A stretch of 64,000 nucleotides of DNA. It comes from Firmicutes bacterium M10-2. Lineage in GTDB: Bacteria > Bacillota_I > Bacilli_A > Erysipelotrichales > Erysipelotrichaceae. The position numbers were made by a program, and so were the translations under genes. Below, piece by piece: positions 35,781-44,007 of this stretch. The notes under the pieces were generated by a model. The model did no database searches, was not told the origin of the DNA, and saw only the letters and a list, made by a program, of their open reading frames with translations. The stretch covers positions 56,109 through 120,108 of the forward strand of contig KE159681.1 of assembly GCA_000403415.2 (NCBI GenBank), written 5' to 3'. The stretch's first letter is position 1. Every line of letters begins with the position of its first letter.

Positions 35781-35810
35781 AAAAAAGAAAAACCAGCAAA
35801 TTCGCTGGTT
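35781..35810 (-). terminator. Terminator of the rubredoxin gene
   Basis: Stem AACCAGC/GCTGGTT (35791-35797 with 35804-35810), flanked on the minus strand by a long T-rich run. It may also serve rpsD from the other side. Confidence 0.8.
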
Positions 35811-35818
35811 TTCTTTCA

Positions 35819-35983
35819 TTATTCTTCAACCAATGAGAATTGATCTTTGCCGACAAAGCACAAAGGACATACAAAATCAGCAGGAACTGCTTCCCAAGTT
35901 GTACCAGGAGCGATATTCCCTTCAGGATATCCTTCCGCTTCATCATAGATCCATCCGCAGACATCACAAATGTATTTAGCCAT
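35819..35983 (-). CDS. Rubredoxin
   Basis: 54-residue iron protein. ATG at 35983 with AAAGGAG upstream (the frame is open for 12 more codons). The four cysteines in ICDVCGWIYD and CPLCFVG bind one Fe. Rubredoxins pass electrons, often to oxygen- or peroxide-detoxifying enzymes in anaerobes. No such enzyme lies next to it, but its presence supports an anaerobic lifestyle. Confidence 0.96.
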   Translation of the reverse strand: MAKYICDVCGWIYDEAEGYPEGNIAPGTTWEAVPADFVCPLCFVGKDQFSLVEE

Positions 35984-36047
35984 ATTTCTTTTCTCCTTTA
36001 CGACCTTATTATGGCACAACTCCTTTTTATAAAGGATCCATTTGCTC

Positions 36048-37151
36048 TTAAACTTTTAAGTTCTTCGCGATCTCGGTATAAAGATCTATTCCTTTCAAGA
36101 GAATTTTTTCATCAAAATCAAAACTTGCATTATGCAAAGGAATTCCTGTTCCTGTTCCCAGAAAGAAGAACACTCCGGGAACTTCCTGCAAATAATAAGC
36201 GAAGTCTTCGCTGATCATTTCCGGCTCATCTAAAATCTGGATGTTCGGATCGATTTGCAAAACTTTTCGAACGAGAAGTTCATCATTGATTACAGCTGGA
36301 TACCCAAGAGAAAATTCCAATTCGATTTGCGCATGATATTTTCTTTCGAGATATTGAGCGATATGATGCATATTTTTTCTCAATTCCCAATAGATTTCAT
36401 CTTGAAAAGCCCGAAGTGTACCTTCTAAACGGGCATGAGCCGCCACGACATTGCGAACATTTCCGCTTTCCATTTTTCCAAAACGTAACAAACGATAAAT
36501 ATCCGGATGATACGACTTTTCCATTTCATAGCACTTCAGCAAGTATTTCGCACCGATTTCCATCGCGTCGATACCGTCTTTATATTTGGCCACATGACTT
36601 GATTTCCCTTCGATTGTCACATTGACTTCGCTTGATCTTGCCATTAGTTCGTTAGGACGTGTGGCAATCTTCCCTTTCGGGATCATCGGCCATAAATGCA
36701 TTCCGAAAACACATTGGACATTGTATTTCTCAAAGCAATCTGTTTCGCAAATCAAATGCGCTCCTCCCGGACTTTCCTCTCCCGGCTGAAAGATCAATAA
36801 TACATTGTGATCCAGTGTATCGTAAAACCTATCTAACTTTTTCGCAAACCCGAGCAACATGGCCATATGTCCGTCATGTCCGCATGCATGCATACGCCCT
36901 TCGTATCGGCTTTTAAAATTTACATCGGTTTCTTCTTTGACCGGTAAAGCGTCCATATCACTGCGAAACGCAATGGTCTTCTCCTTTTTTGCATCAAAAA
37001 AGGCGGTTACCGCACATGGAATCGGATGTTCGATCGTACAGTGGAGTTTTTCAAGTTGTTTCGTTACGTATTGACATGTCAGAGGACATTCCAATTCCAG
37101 TTCCGGGATCTTGTGAAGATCCCGACGATATTTCATTACTTCTTCTAACAT
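36048..37151 (-). CDS. M20 amidohydrolase, probable N-acetyldiaminopimelate deacetylase
   Basis: 367 residues from the ATG at 37151, with GAAAGGA upstream (another ATG at 37178). M20D features are YRRDLHKIPELELE, FRSDMDALPV, HACGHDGHMAMLLG and QPGEESPGGA, with the metal-binding His, Asp and Glu. Family members cut N-acyl amides. The neighbouring divergent lysine operon uses the acetylase branch (dapD), which needs an N-acetyl-LL-diaminopimelate deacetylase, so that activity is the best guess. General amidohydrolase or hippurate hydrolase activity is possible. Confidence 0.85.
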   Translation of the reverse strand: MLEEVMKYRRDLHKIPELELECPLTCQYVTKQLEKLHCTIEHPIPCAVTAFFDAKKEKTIAFRSDMDALPVKEETDVNFKSRYEGRMHACGHDGHMAMLLGFAKKLDRFYDTLDHNVLLIFQPGEESPGGAHLICETDCFEKYNVQCVFGMHLWPMIPKGKIATRPNELMARSSEVNVTIEGKSSHVAKYKDGIDAMEIGAKYLLKCYEMEKSYHPDIYRLLRFGKMESGNVRNVVAAHARLEGTLRAFQDEIYWELRKNMHHIAQYLERKYHAQIELEFSLGYPAVINDELLVRKVLQIDPNIQILDEPEMISEDFAYYLQEVPGVFFFLGTGTGIPLHNASFDFDEKILLKGIDLYTEIAKNLKV

Positions 37152-37235
37152 AAGTTTTCCTTTCAGTATATCTCCCATAGTATCACATCATTTTTAACGA
37201 TTTCAATTTTCATTTATTTTTCTGAAAATACTCCC

Positions 37236-37264
37236 TTGGCTTTCATGCTATGGTGTGCTAAAAT
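37236..37264 (+). promoter_or_regulatory. Promoter of the lysine operon
   Basis: TTGGCT (37236-37241) and TAAAAT (37259-37264) with a 17-base spacer. Transcription would begin right at the start of the riboswitch. Confidence 0.75.
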
Positions 37265-37270
37265 CATAAC

Positions 37271-37437
37271 CAATGATAGAGGCGCAAGAACGACTTCACC
37301 AAAATGAGCAGGCATGCATTTGAGTTTTCGTGAGAGCAATCTTGCCGAACTGCCTGTCCGGGCATGGAAAGGCGGTGGGCCAATGGAAAATATTCATTGG
37401 ACTGTCTACCTAGGTAGGAGTGCTATCTTATTGTCAT
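37271..37437 (+). promoter_or_regulatory. Lysine riboswitch (L box)
   Basis: Conserved landmarks are in order: GATAGAGGCGC at the start, TTGCCGAACTG in the middle, GGACTGTC, then GGAGTGCTATCTTATTG closing helix P1 with the start. The layout equals that of the B. subtilis lysC L box. When lysine is bound the terminator at 37447-37477 should form, stopping transcription of lysA-dapF-dapA-dapB-dapD. Confidence 0.95.
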
Positions 37438-37446
37438 TGTCTGTAT

Positions 37447-37477
37447 GCCAGTAGGATATTTCCCTACTGGCTTTTTT
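37447..37477 (+). terminator. Regulated terminator of the lysine riboswitch
   Basis: Perfect nine-base stem (GCCAGTAGG/CCTACTGGC) with a short loop followed by six T. It lies between the aptamer and lysA, as expected for a transcription-attenuating riboswitch. Confidence 0.92.
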
Positions 37478-37495
37478 ACTAAAGGAAGGGTGAAT

Positions 37496-38779
37496 ATGGA
37501 ACAAGTCAAAAACAACACCTTATATATTGGCGGTGTGAGCACAAAAAAATTAGCCGAACAATACGGAACACCTCTTTATATTTACGATCAGGACTCGATT
37601 GAAAAAAGAATCGAAGCGTTCAAAACAAATTTTCGCTCCGAACAATTCGCAACCCAAATCGTATATGCTTCCAAAGCTTTTTTATGCAAAGCGATGGCGG
37701 CACTGGTCGAAAAGCATAAGCTCGGTATGGATGTCGTTTCAAGCGGAGAGTTGTATATCGCAAGCCAAAGCGGATTTGATATGAAGAATATTGTTTTTCA
37801 CGGCAACAACAAGTCCCGCGAAGAACTTCAAATGGCGATCGATCAGCGCATAGGAACCATTGTCCTCGACAACATTGCAGAAGCCAGAGAATTAGCTAAG
37901 TTCAAAATGAAAGAAGATATGGATGTACTTCTGCGCATTAACCCGGGCGTAGAAGCCCATACGCATCAATATATTGTCACAGCACATATCGATTCGAAAT
38001 TCGGTGTCCTGAAAACAGAAATCAAAACAATCAAAGAAATCGTACAAATTATCGAAAGCAATCCAAATCTTCACTTTAAAGGTTTTCATGCCCATATCGG
38101 ATCGCAAATCTTTGATCGCAATGCTTTCAAAGCCGAAATCGAAACAATGGGACAATTTGTTTCGGAAATGAAACAGGAAATGAAACGAGATTTCCCTACT
38201 CTCGATCTTGGAGGCGGATTTGCAGCCCTTTACACAAATGAAGACAAGCCAATTCCTATTAACGAAGTATGTGCAGTCATCATTGAACAATGTGAATCAA
38301 TCAATACGCAGTTCCAACTCAATTTGAAAAAGATTCTCATCGAACCTGGACGCAGCATCGTAGCAGAAGCCGGTTATTCTTTATACACGATCGGATTTAC
38401 CAAAGATACGCCGCATAAAAAGTATATTTTCGTAGATGGCGGTATGAGCGACAACATTCGTCCTGCCCTCTATCAGGCAAAATACAGAGCCGATATTGCC
38501 AATAAGATGAATGATCAAAAGGATCAGGAAGTATGCATAGCCGGGAAATGCTGTGAATCCGGCGATCTTCTAATCGAAAAAATCACTCTTCCTGAAGCCC
38601 AACAAGATGATCTGCTCGTGATGTATACGACAGGAGCCTACGGCTATTCCATGGCTTCGACCTATAACGCATTACGCATTCCGGCTGTCGTATTTGTCAA
38701 AAACGGAAAAGACAGCCTTGTCGTTCACCGACAAACGTATGAAGAATTAATAAGCAAAGACGAAGGAGAAATTCTATGA
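37496..38779 (+). CDS. lysA: Diaminopimelate decarboxylase
   Basis: 427-residue PLP enzyme making L-lysine from meso-diaminopimelate. ATG at 37496 with GGAAGGG upstream; the open frame extends back through the riboswitch terminator, so that part is not coding. The PLP lysine is in YASKAFLCKAM. DLGGGFAALY, EPGRSIVAEAG, the substrate Cys in GKCCESGD and the Tyr of GAYGYSMAS are family hallmarks. It is first in the operon, directly under lysine control. Confidence 0.97.
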   Translation: MEQVKNNTLYIGGVSTKKLAEQYGTPLYIYDQDSIEKRIEAFKTNFRSEQFATQIVYASKAFLCKAMAALVEKHKLGMDVVSSGELYIASQSGFDMKNIVFHGNNKSREELQMAIDQRIGTIVLDNIAEARELAKFKMKEDMDVLLRINPGVEAHTHQYIVTAHIDSKFGVLKTEIKTIKEIVQIIESNPNLHFKGFHAHIGSQIFDRNAFKAEIETMGQFVSEMKQEMKRDFPTLDLGGGFAALYTNEDKPIPINEVCAVIIEQCESINTQFQLNLKKILIEPGRSIVAEAGYSLYTIGFTKDTPHKKYIFVDGGMSDNIRPALYQAKYRADIANKMNDQKDQEVCIAGKCCESGDLLIEKITLPEAQQDDLLVMYTTGAYGYSMASTYNALRIPAVVFVKNGKDSLVVHRQTYEELISKDEGEIL

Positions 38780-39570
38780 TTATTCCTTTTTCAAAATATC
38801 ACGGATGCGGAAACGATTTTATCTTAGTCAAAGAAGAGGATATCCGATCTTTCGATCTGCAGCACCTGATTGTTTCCATGTGCGATCGTCATTGCGGCAT
38901 TGGTGCAGACGGATTCATGGTTGTAAAGACAAACCCTCTTGAAATGCTCTATTACAATCAGGATGGATCGCGTGCCCCCATGTGCGGCAACGGGATCCGC
39001 TGCTTTTCCAAGTTTTGCATAGATGAAAAAATCATCTGTGAAAAAAGTTTCGAAGTCCGGACTTTGGCCGGAACAAAAATTGTGGAACACATAGGTTCCG
39101 ATCAATTTCGTGTCGATATGCAGAAACCTTTATTCGAAATCGATCTCTGCAAGATCGATCAGCCCATTTGGGATACCCCTTATAAAGGGATGCGCCTATA
39201 CACATTTTTCATGTCGACGATTCATACGGTCGTGTTTGTTGATGATGCCTTCGCAGACATCGAAAAAATCGGCAAAGAAATTTGCGAACATGAATGGTTC
39301 CATGAACAAACAAATGTGAACTTCGTGCAAATTATCGATGAGAATACGATCAAGGTTCAAACATATGAACGCGGATGTGGAGTGACACTCGCATGCGGAA
39401 CCGGTGTTTGCGCAAGCGCTTATCTTGCGCATAAGGAAAAAGGATGTGCTTCCCTTCTTCATGTTTTCATGAAAAAAGGCGCTTTGGATATTGAAATCCT
39501 TGAAGATGATTCGATCATCATGCAAGGACCAGCGACAAAAATCGCAAAAGGAGAATTTTATGTTGACTAA
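38776..39570 (+). CDS. dapF: Diaminopimelate epimerase
   Basis: 264 residues. It converts LL- to meso-diaminopimelate using two cysteines, seen in MCGNGIRCF and ACGTGVCASAY. The N-terminus KYHGCGNDFILV is diagnostic. It overlaps lysA by four bases (ATGA) and dapA by eleven. It appears intact. Confidence 0.97.
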   Translation: MIIPFSKYHGCGNDFILVKEEDIRSFDLQHLIVSMCDRHCGIGADGFMVVKTNPLEMLYYNQDGSRAPMCGNGIRCFSKFCIDEKIICEKSFEVRTLAGTKIVEHIGSDQFRVDMQKPLFEIDLCKIDQPIWDTPYKGMRLYTFFMSTIHTVVFVDDAFADIEKIGKEICEHEWFHEQTNVNFVQIIDENTIKVQTYERGCGVTLACGTGVCASAYLAHKEKGCASLLHVFMKKGALDIEILEDDSIIMQGPATKIAKGEFYVD

Positions 39571-40447
39571 TATGATTAAAGGTTCGATCGTAGCTCTTGT
39601 GACTCCGTTCCGTGAAGACGGCTCGGTAAATTTCGAAAAATTAAAAGAGTTGGTAGAATGGCATATCGCCAACAAAACGGATGGAATCCTCGTTTTGGGA
39701 ACAACCGGTGAAAGTTCGACCATGACTCATGAAGAAGATGACAGTGTTGTCGATTGTGTAATCAAAACAGCAAACCACCGCATTCCTGTTATTGTAGGTG
39801 CCGGAAGCAACAATACCCAAGTCATGAAACAAAAAAGCATCGATTACGAACAAATGGGGGCTGACGGACTGCTGCTGATTTCCCCCTATTACAACAAAAC
39901 GAACGATGAAGGAATGATCATGCATTTTAAAACCGTTGCTGATGCAGTAAATATTCCGATCATCCTCTATAATATTCCGGGACGCACAGGATGCTCCATT
40001 TCGGAACATGTCGTTTCCGTCTTATCGCAACATCCGAATATCAAAGGAATCAAAGAGGCGAGCGGCAATCTTTCCTACGCCATGAACATTTCGAAATATT
40101 TGAACGATGATTTTGTGATGTATTCGGGAAATGACGACATTATTGTACCGATGCTTTCTTTAGGATCAAGCGGCGTGATTTCCGTACTTGCCAACATTGT
40201 TCCAAAACAAACTCACGACCTCGTCCGAAAATATTTAGATGGAGATACGAAAGGTTCTTTAGCCCTCCAGCAAAAATATTTGAATTTGATCCACGCTTTG
40301 TTCGTGGAAGTTAACCCGATTCCGGTCAAAGAAGCCATGAATCAAATGGACATGAGCGTCGGTGGATATCGTTTGCCGCTCACTCATATGACTGAAGCTC
40401 ACAAGCAGCAAATGAATAAATGCTTAAAGGAGGTCGGACTTCTATGA
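39560..40447 (+). CDS. dapA: 4-hydroxy-tetrahydrodipicolinate synthase
   Basis: 295 residues from the ATG at 39560, with AAAAGGAG upstream inside dapF. It condenses pyruvate with aspartate semialdehyde. Motifs are VLGTTGESSTM, SPYYNKTNDEG with the catalytic Tyr, and GIKEASGN with the Schiff-base lysine. It overlaps dapB by four bases. Confidence 0.97.
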   Translation: MLTNMIKGSIVALVTPFREDGSVNFEKLKELVEWHIANKTDGILVLGTTGESSTMTHEEDDSVVDCVIKTANHRIPVIVGAGSNNTQVMKQKSIDYEQMGADGLLLISPYYNKTNDEGMIMHFKTVADAVNIPIILYNIPGRTGCSISEHVVSVLSQHPNIKGIKEASGNLSYAMNISKYLNDDFVMYSGNDDIIVPMLSLGSSGVISVLANIVPKQTHDLVRKYLDGDTKGSLALQQKYLNLIHALFVEVNPIPVKEAMNQMDMSVGGYRLPLTHMTEAHKQQMNKCLKEVGLL

Positions 40448-41154
40448 ACGTGCTAATCGTCGGAAAAGGAAAGATGGGACAATTGCTCGAAAAAAGATCG
40501 AAAGAGCTCGGAATGGATTGTCTTGGATGCTGTGATGTCCTCGATCCATCTCTTTTGAAAGAGAATAAAAATAAAGTAGATGTAATCTTGGATTTTTCTC
40601 ATCCAGACAATTTGGATTGGATTCTGGAAGAAATCAAAGATACGAACATCGCATTGGTAGAAGGAACTACGGCATTAAGCGAAACGCAAAAACAAGCGTT
40701 AATCTATCAATCAAAAGAAAACGCCATCTTTTATTCGGCAAACTATTCGTTTGGTATCGCGATATTCCATAAAATTTTAAAAACGATCGTTCCCCTCTTA
40801 AAAGAAAATTTCGATATCGAACTGAGCGAAACTCATCATAATCAAAAAGCAGATGCGCCAAGCGGTACCGCACTCGCTCTTTTGGAAACTATTGATCCGA
40901 ACAACGAATTCAAACATGTATTTGAACGCAACGGCATCATTGGAAAAAGAGAAAAAGAAATCGGGATCAGCACAAAAAGAGGTGGAACAATTCCCGGAAT
41001 CCATGAAGTCGATTTTTTCGGCAACGATGAAACATTAGAAATCAAACATACAGCGTATTCCCGTATGATCTTTGTCGACGGAGCCCTAAAAGCCGCTAAA
41101 TTTATGGAAAGCCAAGTTCCGGGACTCTACAATATGGATGATTTATTAAAGTAG
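40444..41154 (+). CDS. dapB: 4-hydroxy-tetrahydrodipicolinate reductase
   Basis: 236 residues from the ATG at 40444, with AAAGGAGGT upstream. The NAD(P)-binding start [13 protein letters not shown] is followed by the family signature [16 protein letters not shown] with catalytic His and Lys. It is shorter than E. coli DapB (273 aa) but keeps the motifs. Confidence 0.95.
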   Translation: MNVLIVGKGKMGQLLEKRSKELGMDCLGCCDVLDPSLLKENKNKVDVILDFSHPDNLDWILEEIKDTNIALVEGTTALSETQKQALIYQSKENAIFYSANYSFGIAIFHKILKTIVPLLKENFDIELSETHHNQKADAPSGTALALLETIDPNNEFKHVFERNGIIGKREKEIGISTKRGGTIPGIHEVDFFGNDETLEIKHTAYSRMIFVDGALKAAKFMESQVPGLYNMDDLLK

Positions 41155-41162
41155 GAGAAATT

Positions 41163-41846
41163 ATGGACGCAAAAGAAATTATCGAATTTATTCAAACATC
41201 TAAAAAGAAAACCCCTGTCAAATTGTACATTAAATGTGACAAAGAAATCATTTTTCCCAACACGAAACGATTCGGAGATATTATTATCGGGGATTGGGAA
41301 GACATTGAACCTGTATTAAGAGCTCATTTGCTCACTGTGGAAGATTACTATATCGAAACAATCGGAAGAAATTCCGCCGTTCCGATGCTTGATATCAAAA
41401 ATATCAAAGCAAGAATCGAACCTGGAGCGATCATTCGAGATCAGGTGAGCATCGGCGATAACGCAGTAATCATGATGGGCGCTATTATCAATATCGGTGC
41501 AGTCATCGGCGAAGGGACAATGATCGATATGGGAGCAATCCTAGGAGGAAGAGCAACCGTAGGAAAACATTGTCATATTGGTGCCGGAGCCGTTTTAGCC
41601 GGAGTAATCGAACCGGCAAGTGCAACCCCGGTTATTATCGAAGATGATGTTTTGGTCGGCGCCAATGCGGTCGTCATCGAAGGAGTTCATGTCGGAAAAA
41701 ATTCGGTGATTGCTGCAGGAGCCGTAGTAATCGAAGATGTGCCGGAAAATGTTGTGGTAGCCGGATGTCCTGCCAAGATCATTAAATCAAAAGATGAAAA
41801 AGCAAGTGCGAAAACAGAGCTGATTGATGCGCTTCGCACGTTATAA
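41163..41846 (+). CDS. dapD: Tetrahydrodipicolinate N-acetyltransferase
   Basis: 227 residues. The N-terminal domain is followed by a left-handed beta helix made of hexapeptide repeats (about residues 85-205; for example [29 protein letters not shown] and [15 protein letters not shown]). The Gram-positive type (also called DapH) uses acetyl-CoA, so the pathway runs by the acetylase branch. It is the last gene of the operon; the aminotransferase of this branch is not in the window. Confidence 0.95.
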   Translation: MDAKEIIEFIQTSKKKTPVKLYIKCDKEIIFPNTKRFGDIIIGDWEDIEPVLRAHLLTVEDYYIETIGRNSAVPMLDIKNIKARIEPGAIIRDQVSIGDNAVIMMGAIINIGAVIGEGTMIDMGAILGGRATVGKHCHIGAGAVLAGVIEPASATPVIIEDDVLVGANAVVIEGVHVGKNSVIAAGAVVIEDVPENVVVAGCPAKIIKSKDEKASAKTELIDALRTL

Positions 41847-41874
41847 AAGGTATGGGAATTCCCATACCTTTTTT
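41847..41874 (+). terminator. Terminator at the end of the lysine operon
   Basis: Perfect ten-base stem AAGGTATGGG/CCCATACCTT with an AATT loop, followed by T-rich sequence. It also lies at the end of the convergent LytTR gene and could serve both. Confidence 0.9.
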
Positions 41875-42550
41875 ACTTTTTGTCTTTTTGCATATGCATG
41901 ATCTTTTTCTTTTGAGCTCTTGATAACGGAATCCGGATATGATCGATCAATTCAACTTCATCTTTATGCCACGAAGTGATGTGTTTTGCGTTGACCAAAT
42001 ACGAAACGTGAACGCGAAGAAATCCGTATGGTGCAAATTCAGTTTCAAGATCCGCCATATTGATTCGCTTGTGAAATTCTCCTTTTTTTGTATGAAAGAT
42101 GACCATTTTCTCTTCTTTTTCCAAATAGTAGATGGTTTCATATGGCAAATTCACATGTACGCCGTTGTAGACGAGAGAATACACTTCGCTTTGTTTGCTT
42201 TGTTGGAGAATGCGTGAAGCTACTTCTTCTAAGCTATTGATCAAATCATTTTTGTCAATATAAAGCATGCGTGCTCTTGTATCCTGTCCCTGCGTCGCTT
42301 TAGGGTCCGTACACACATAAATAAACACCGCATTTGGATTATCATGAACAAACACGCTTTCCAAGCGCGGAGTTTTAAACATTTCATCAAACACAAAAAT
42401 TTGATATTCTTCTTCTTTCATGGCTTTCGCAAGTTCGCTTGCTTTCCAAAAATGACGAAACATCCAATCCGTATTTTTAAAGATCTTTCCAAATTGAAAG
42501 ATAATGTCTTTCGATTCTTTTTCATATTCTAAGATTGCTATTCGTATCAT
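41873..42550 (-). CDS. LytTR-type response-regulator-like protein
   Basis: 225 residues. The N-terminal 115 residues look like a degenerate receiver domain (acidic DE in VFDEMF about position 55, but the usual conserved Lys and Asp pattern is not convincing). The C-terminal LytTR DNA-binding domain (about 125-222) shows VHVNLPYETIYYLEKEEK, LETEFAPYGFLRVHVSYLVNAKHI and VELIDHIRIPLSR. No histidine kinase is nearby. It is monocistronic with a good promoter, so it may work as an orphan regulator. Confidence 0.85.
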   Translation of the reverse strand: MIRIAILEYEKESKDIIFQFGKIFKNTDWMFRHFWKASELAKAMKEEEYQIFVFDEMFKTPRLESVFVHDNPNAVFIYVCTDPKATQGQDTRARMLYIDKNDLINSLEEVASRILQQSKQSEVYSLVYNGVHVNLPYETIYYLEKEEKMVIFHTKKGEFHKRINMADLETEFAPYGFLRVHVSYLVNAKHITSWHKDEVELIDHIRIPLSRAQKKKIMHMQKDKK

Positions 42551-42583
42551 ACTTCTTCCCCAACTGTATCGTTTATATTCTTT

Positions 42584-42612
42584 ATTATAAGGCGATAAAA
42601 AATAGCAATCAA
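42584..42612 (-). promoter_or_regulatory. Promoter of the LytTR gene
   Basis: On the minus strand TTGATT (42612..42607) and TATAAT (42589..42584) are 17 bases apart. The ATG lies 34 bases downstream with GGGGAAG before it. Confidence 0.8.
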
Positions 42613-42640
42613 GAAAGAAAAATTATTCCTTCGTTTCCAT

Positions 42641-42666
42641 AAAAAAAGGAGAAACCGTATTTCTCC
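42641..42666 (-). terminator. Terminator of murA
   Basis: Stem GGAGAAA/TTTCTCC (42648-42654 with 42660-42666), ending in seven T on the minus strand, eleven bases past the murA stop. Confidence 0.88.
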
Positions 42667-42677
42667 TCAAAATGATT

Positions 42678-43943
42678 TTATTCGATGGTTTCTCTCCAAA
42701 ATACCGCACCAAGCGAACGAAGTTTTTCATCCAAATGATCATACCCTCGATCAATATGATACACATCGTGAATTTCAGTCACTCCATCCGCCATCAATCC
42801 GGCAACGACCAACGCCGCTCCGCAACGCAAATCTGTTGCTACAACACTGGTTCCGGAAAGTTTCGTTGGTCCGTTGATCAATCCACTCGGAATACGTACA
42901 TCGATATCTGCTCCCATCTTATTGAGTTCATTGCAATGTTTAAAACGCTCCGTATAGATTGTTTCGGTCACGATCGACTGTCCTTTTGCCCTTGTCAGCA
43001 AAGTCGTAAATGGCTGCTGAACATCCGTTGCGAATCCCGGATACGGTTTTGTTAAGATCTCAGCAGGCCTCAATTCTTTATCATTCCCGAATATTTCCAC
43101 AAAATCCGGTCCAACCTTCATTTCAATTCCGATTTCTTCCAATTTCATTAAAATCGCTTCGATATGCTGCGGAATGATATTTTCAATGATCATATCATCT
43201 GCCATCGCAGCTGCCATGATGATATAGGTTGCGGCCTCAATCCGATCCGGAATGATTTCGTGTGAACATCCTTTCAGATCTTCCACACCATCAATCACAA
43301 GTGTGCTCGTTCCCATGCCATGGATTTTTGCCCCCATCTTGTTCAGCAGGGTCGCAATATCAATGATTTCCGGCTCGCGAGCCGCATTTTCGATCACGGT
43401 TCTTCCTTTTGCATAGACAGCGGCCATCATGATATTGATTGTTGCTCCGACACTTGAAATATCCAAAAAGATCCGATTTCCTATGAGTTCATCTGCGTGC
43501 AGTATATAGCATCCGTGCTCATAAGTAATTGTTGCTCCCAACGCTTCGAAGCCCTTTAAATGCAAGTCGATCGGACGGGGTCCTAAATAGCATCCTCCCG
43601 GCATCTGGATTTGCGCATGTCCGTACTTTCCAAGCAAAGCACCCATAAAATAATAGCTAGCTCTCAATTTCGACACTGCATTTGATACCATTGCCACATT
43701 CTCCATATGTGTAGGATCTATATATAATGTTTCTTCATCCAATTGTTTTACTTCGACATTCAATTCTTTTAAAAGTACGATTAGTGATTTTACATCCGAA
43801 ATGTTTGGCACACCATAAATGGTGATAGGCGCATTTCCCAGCACACAAGCCGGAATAAGAGCCACAGTAGAGTTCTTCGATCCGCTAATGCGAACTGTTC
43901 CGTGCAAACGATGACCACCTTCGATTTTAATAACTTCTTCCAT
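42678..43943 (-). CDS. murA: UDP-N-acetylglucosamine 1-carboxyvinyltransferase
   Basis: 421 residues from the ATG at 43943, with TAGGAGG upstream. First committed step of peptidoglycan synthesis: transfer of enolpyruvate to UDP-GlcNAc. ISGSKNSTVALI near the N-terminus holds the catalytic Lys. PGGCYLGPRPIDLH carries the Cys that fosfomycin attacks, so this copy should be fosfomycin-sensitive. Firmicutes often have two MurA paralogues; I cannot say which this is. Confidence 0.96.
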   Translation of the reverse strand: MEEVIKIEGGHRLHGTVRISGSKNSTVALIPACVLGNAPITIYGVPNISDVKSLIVLLKELNVEVKQLDEETLYIDPTHMENVAMVSNAVSKLRASYYFMGALLGKYGHAQIQMPGGCYLGPRPIDLHLKGFEALGATITYEHGCYILHADELIGNRIFLDISSVGATINIMMAAVYAKGRTVIENAAREPEIIDIATLLNKMGAKIHGMGTSTLVIDGVEDLKGCSHEIIPDRIEAATYIIMAAAMADDMIIENIIPQHIEAILMKLEEIGIEMKVGPDFVEIFGNDKELRPAEILTKPYPGFATDVQQPFTTLLTRAKGQSIVTETIYTERFKHCNELNKMGADIDVRIPSGLINGPTKLSGTSVVATDLRCGAALVVAGLMADGVTEIHDVYHIDRGYDHLDEKLRSLGAVFWRETIE

Positions 43944-44007
43944 CGTTTTTCCTCCTAATTCCAACCTATTATAAACTATAAGGTCATTTCCTGCTACTTA
44001 AAAAATT

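Noticed and set aside
37271..37437. T-box leader before lysA
   Set aside because: The characteristic T-box sequence is absent, while all lysine riboswitch landmarks are present in order.
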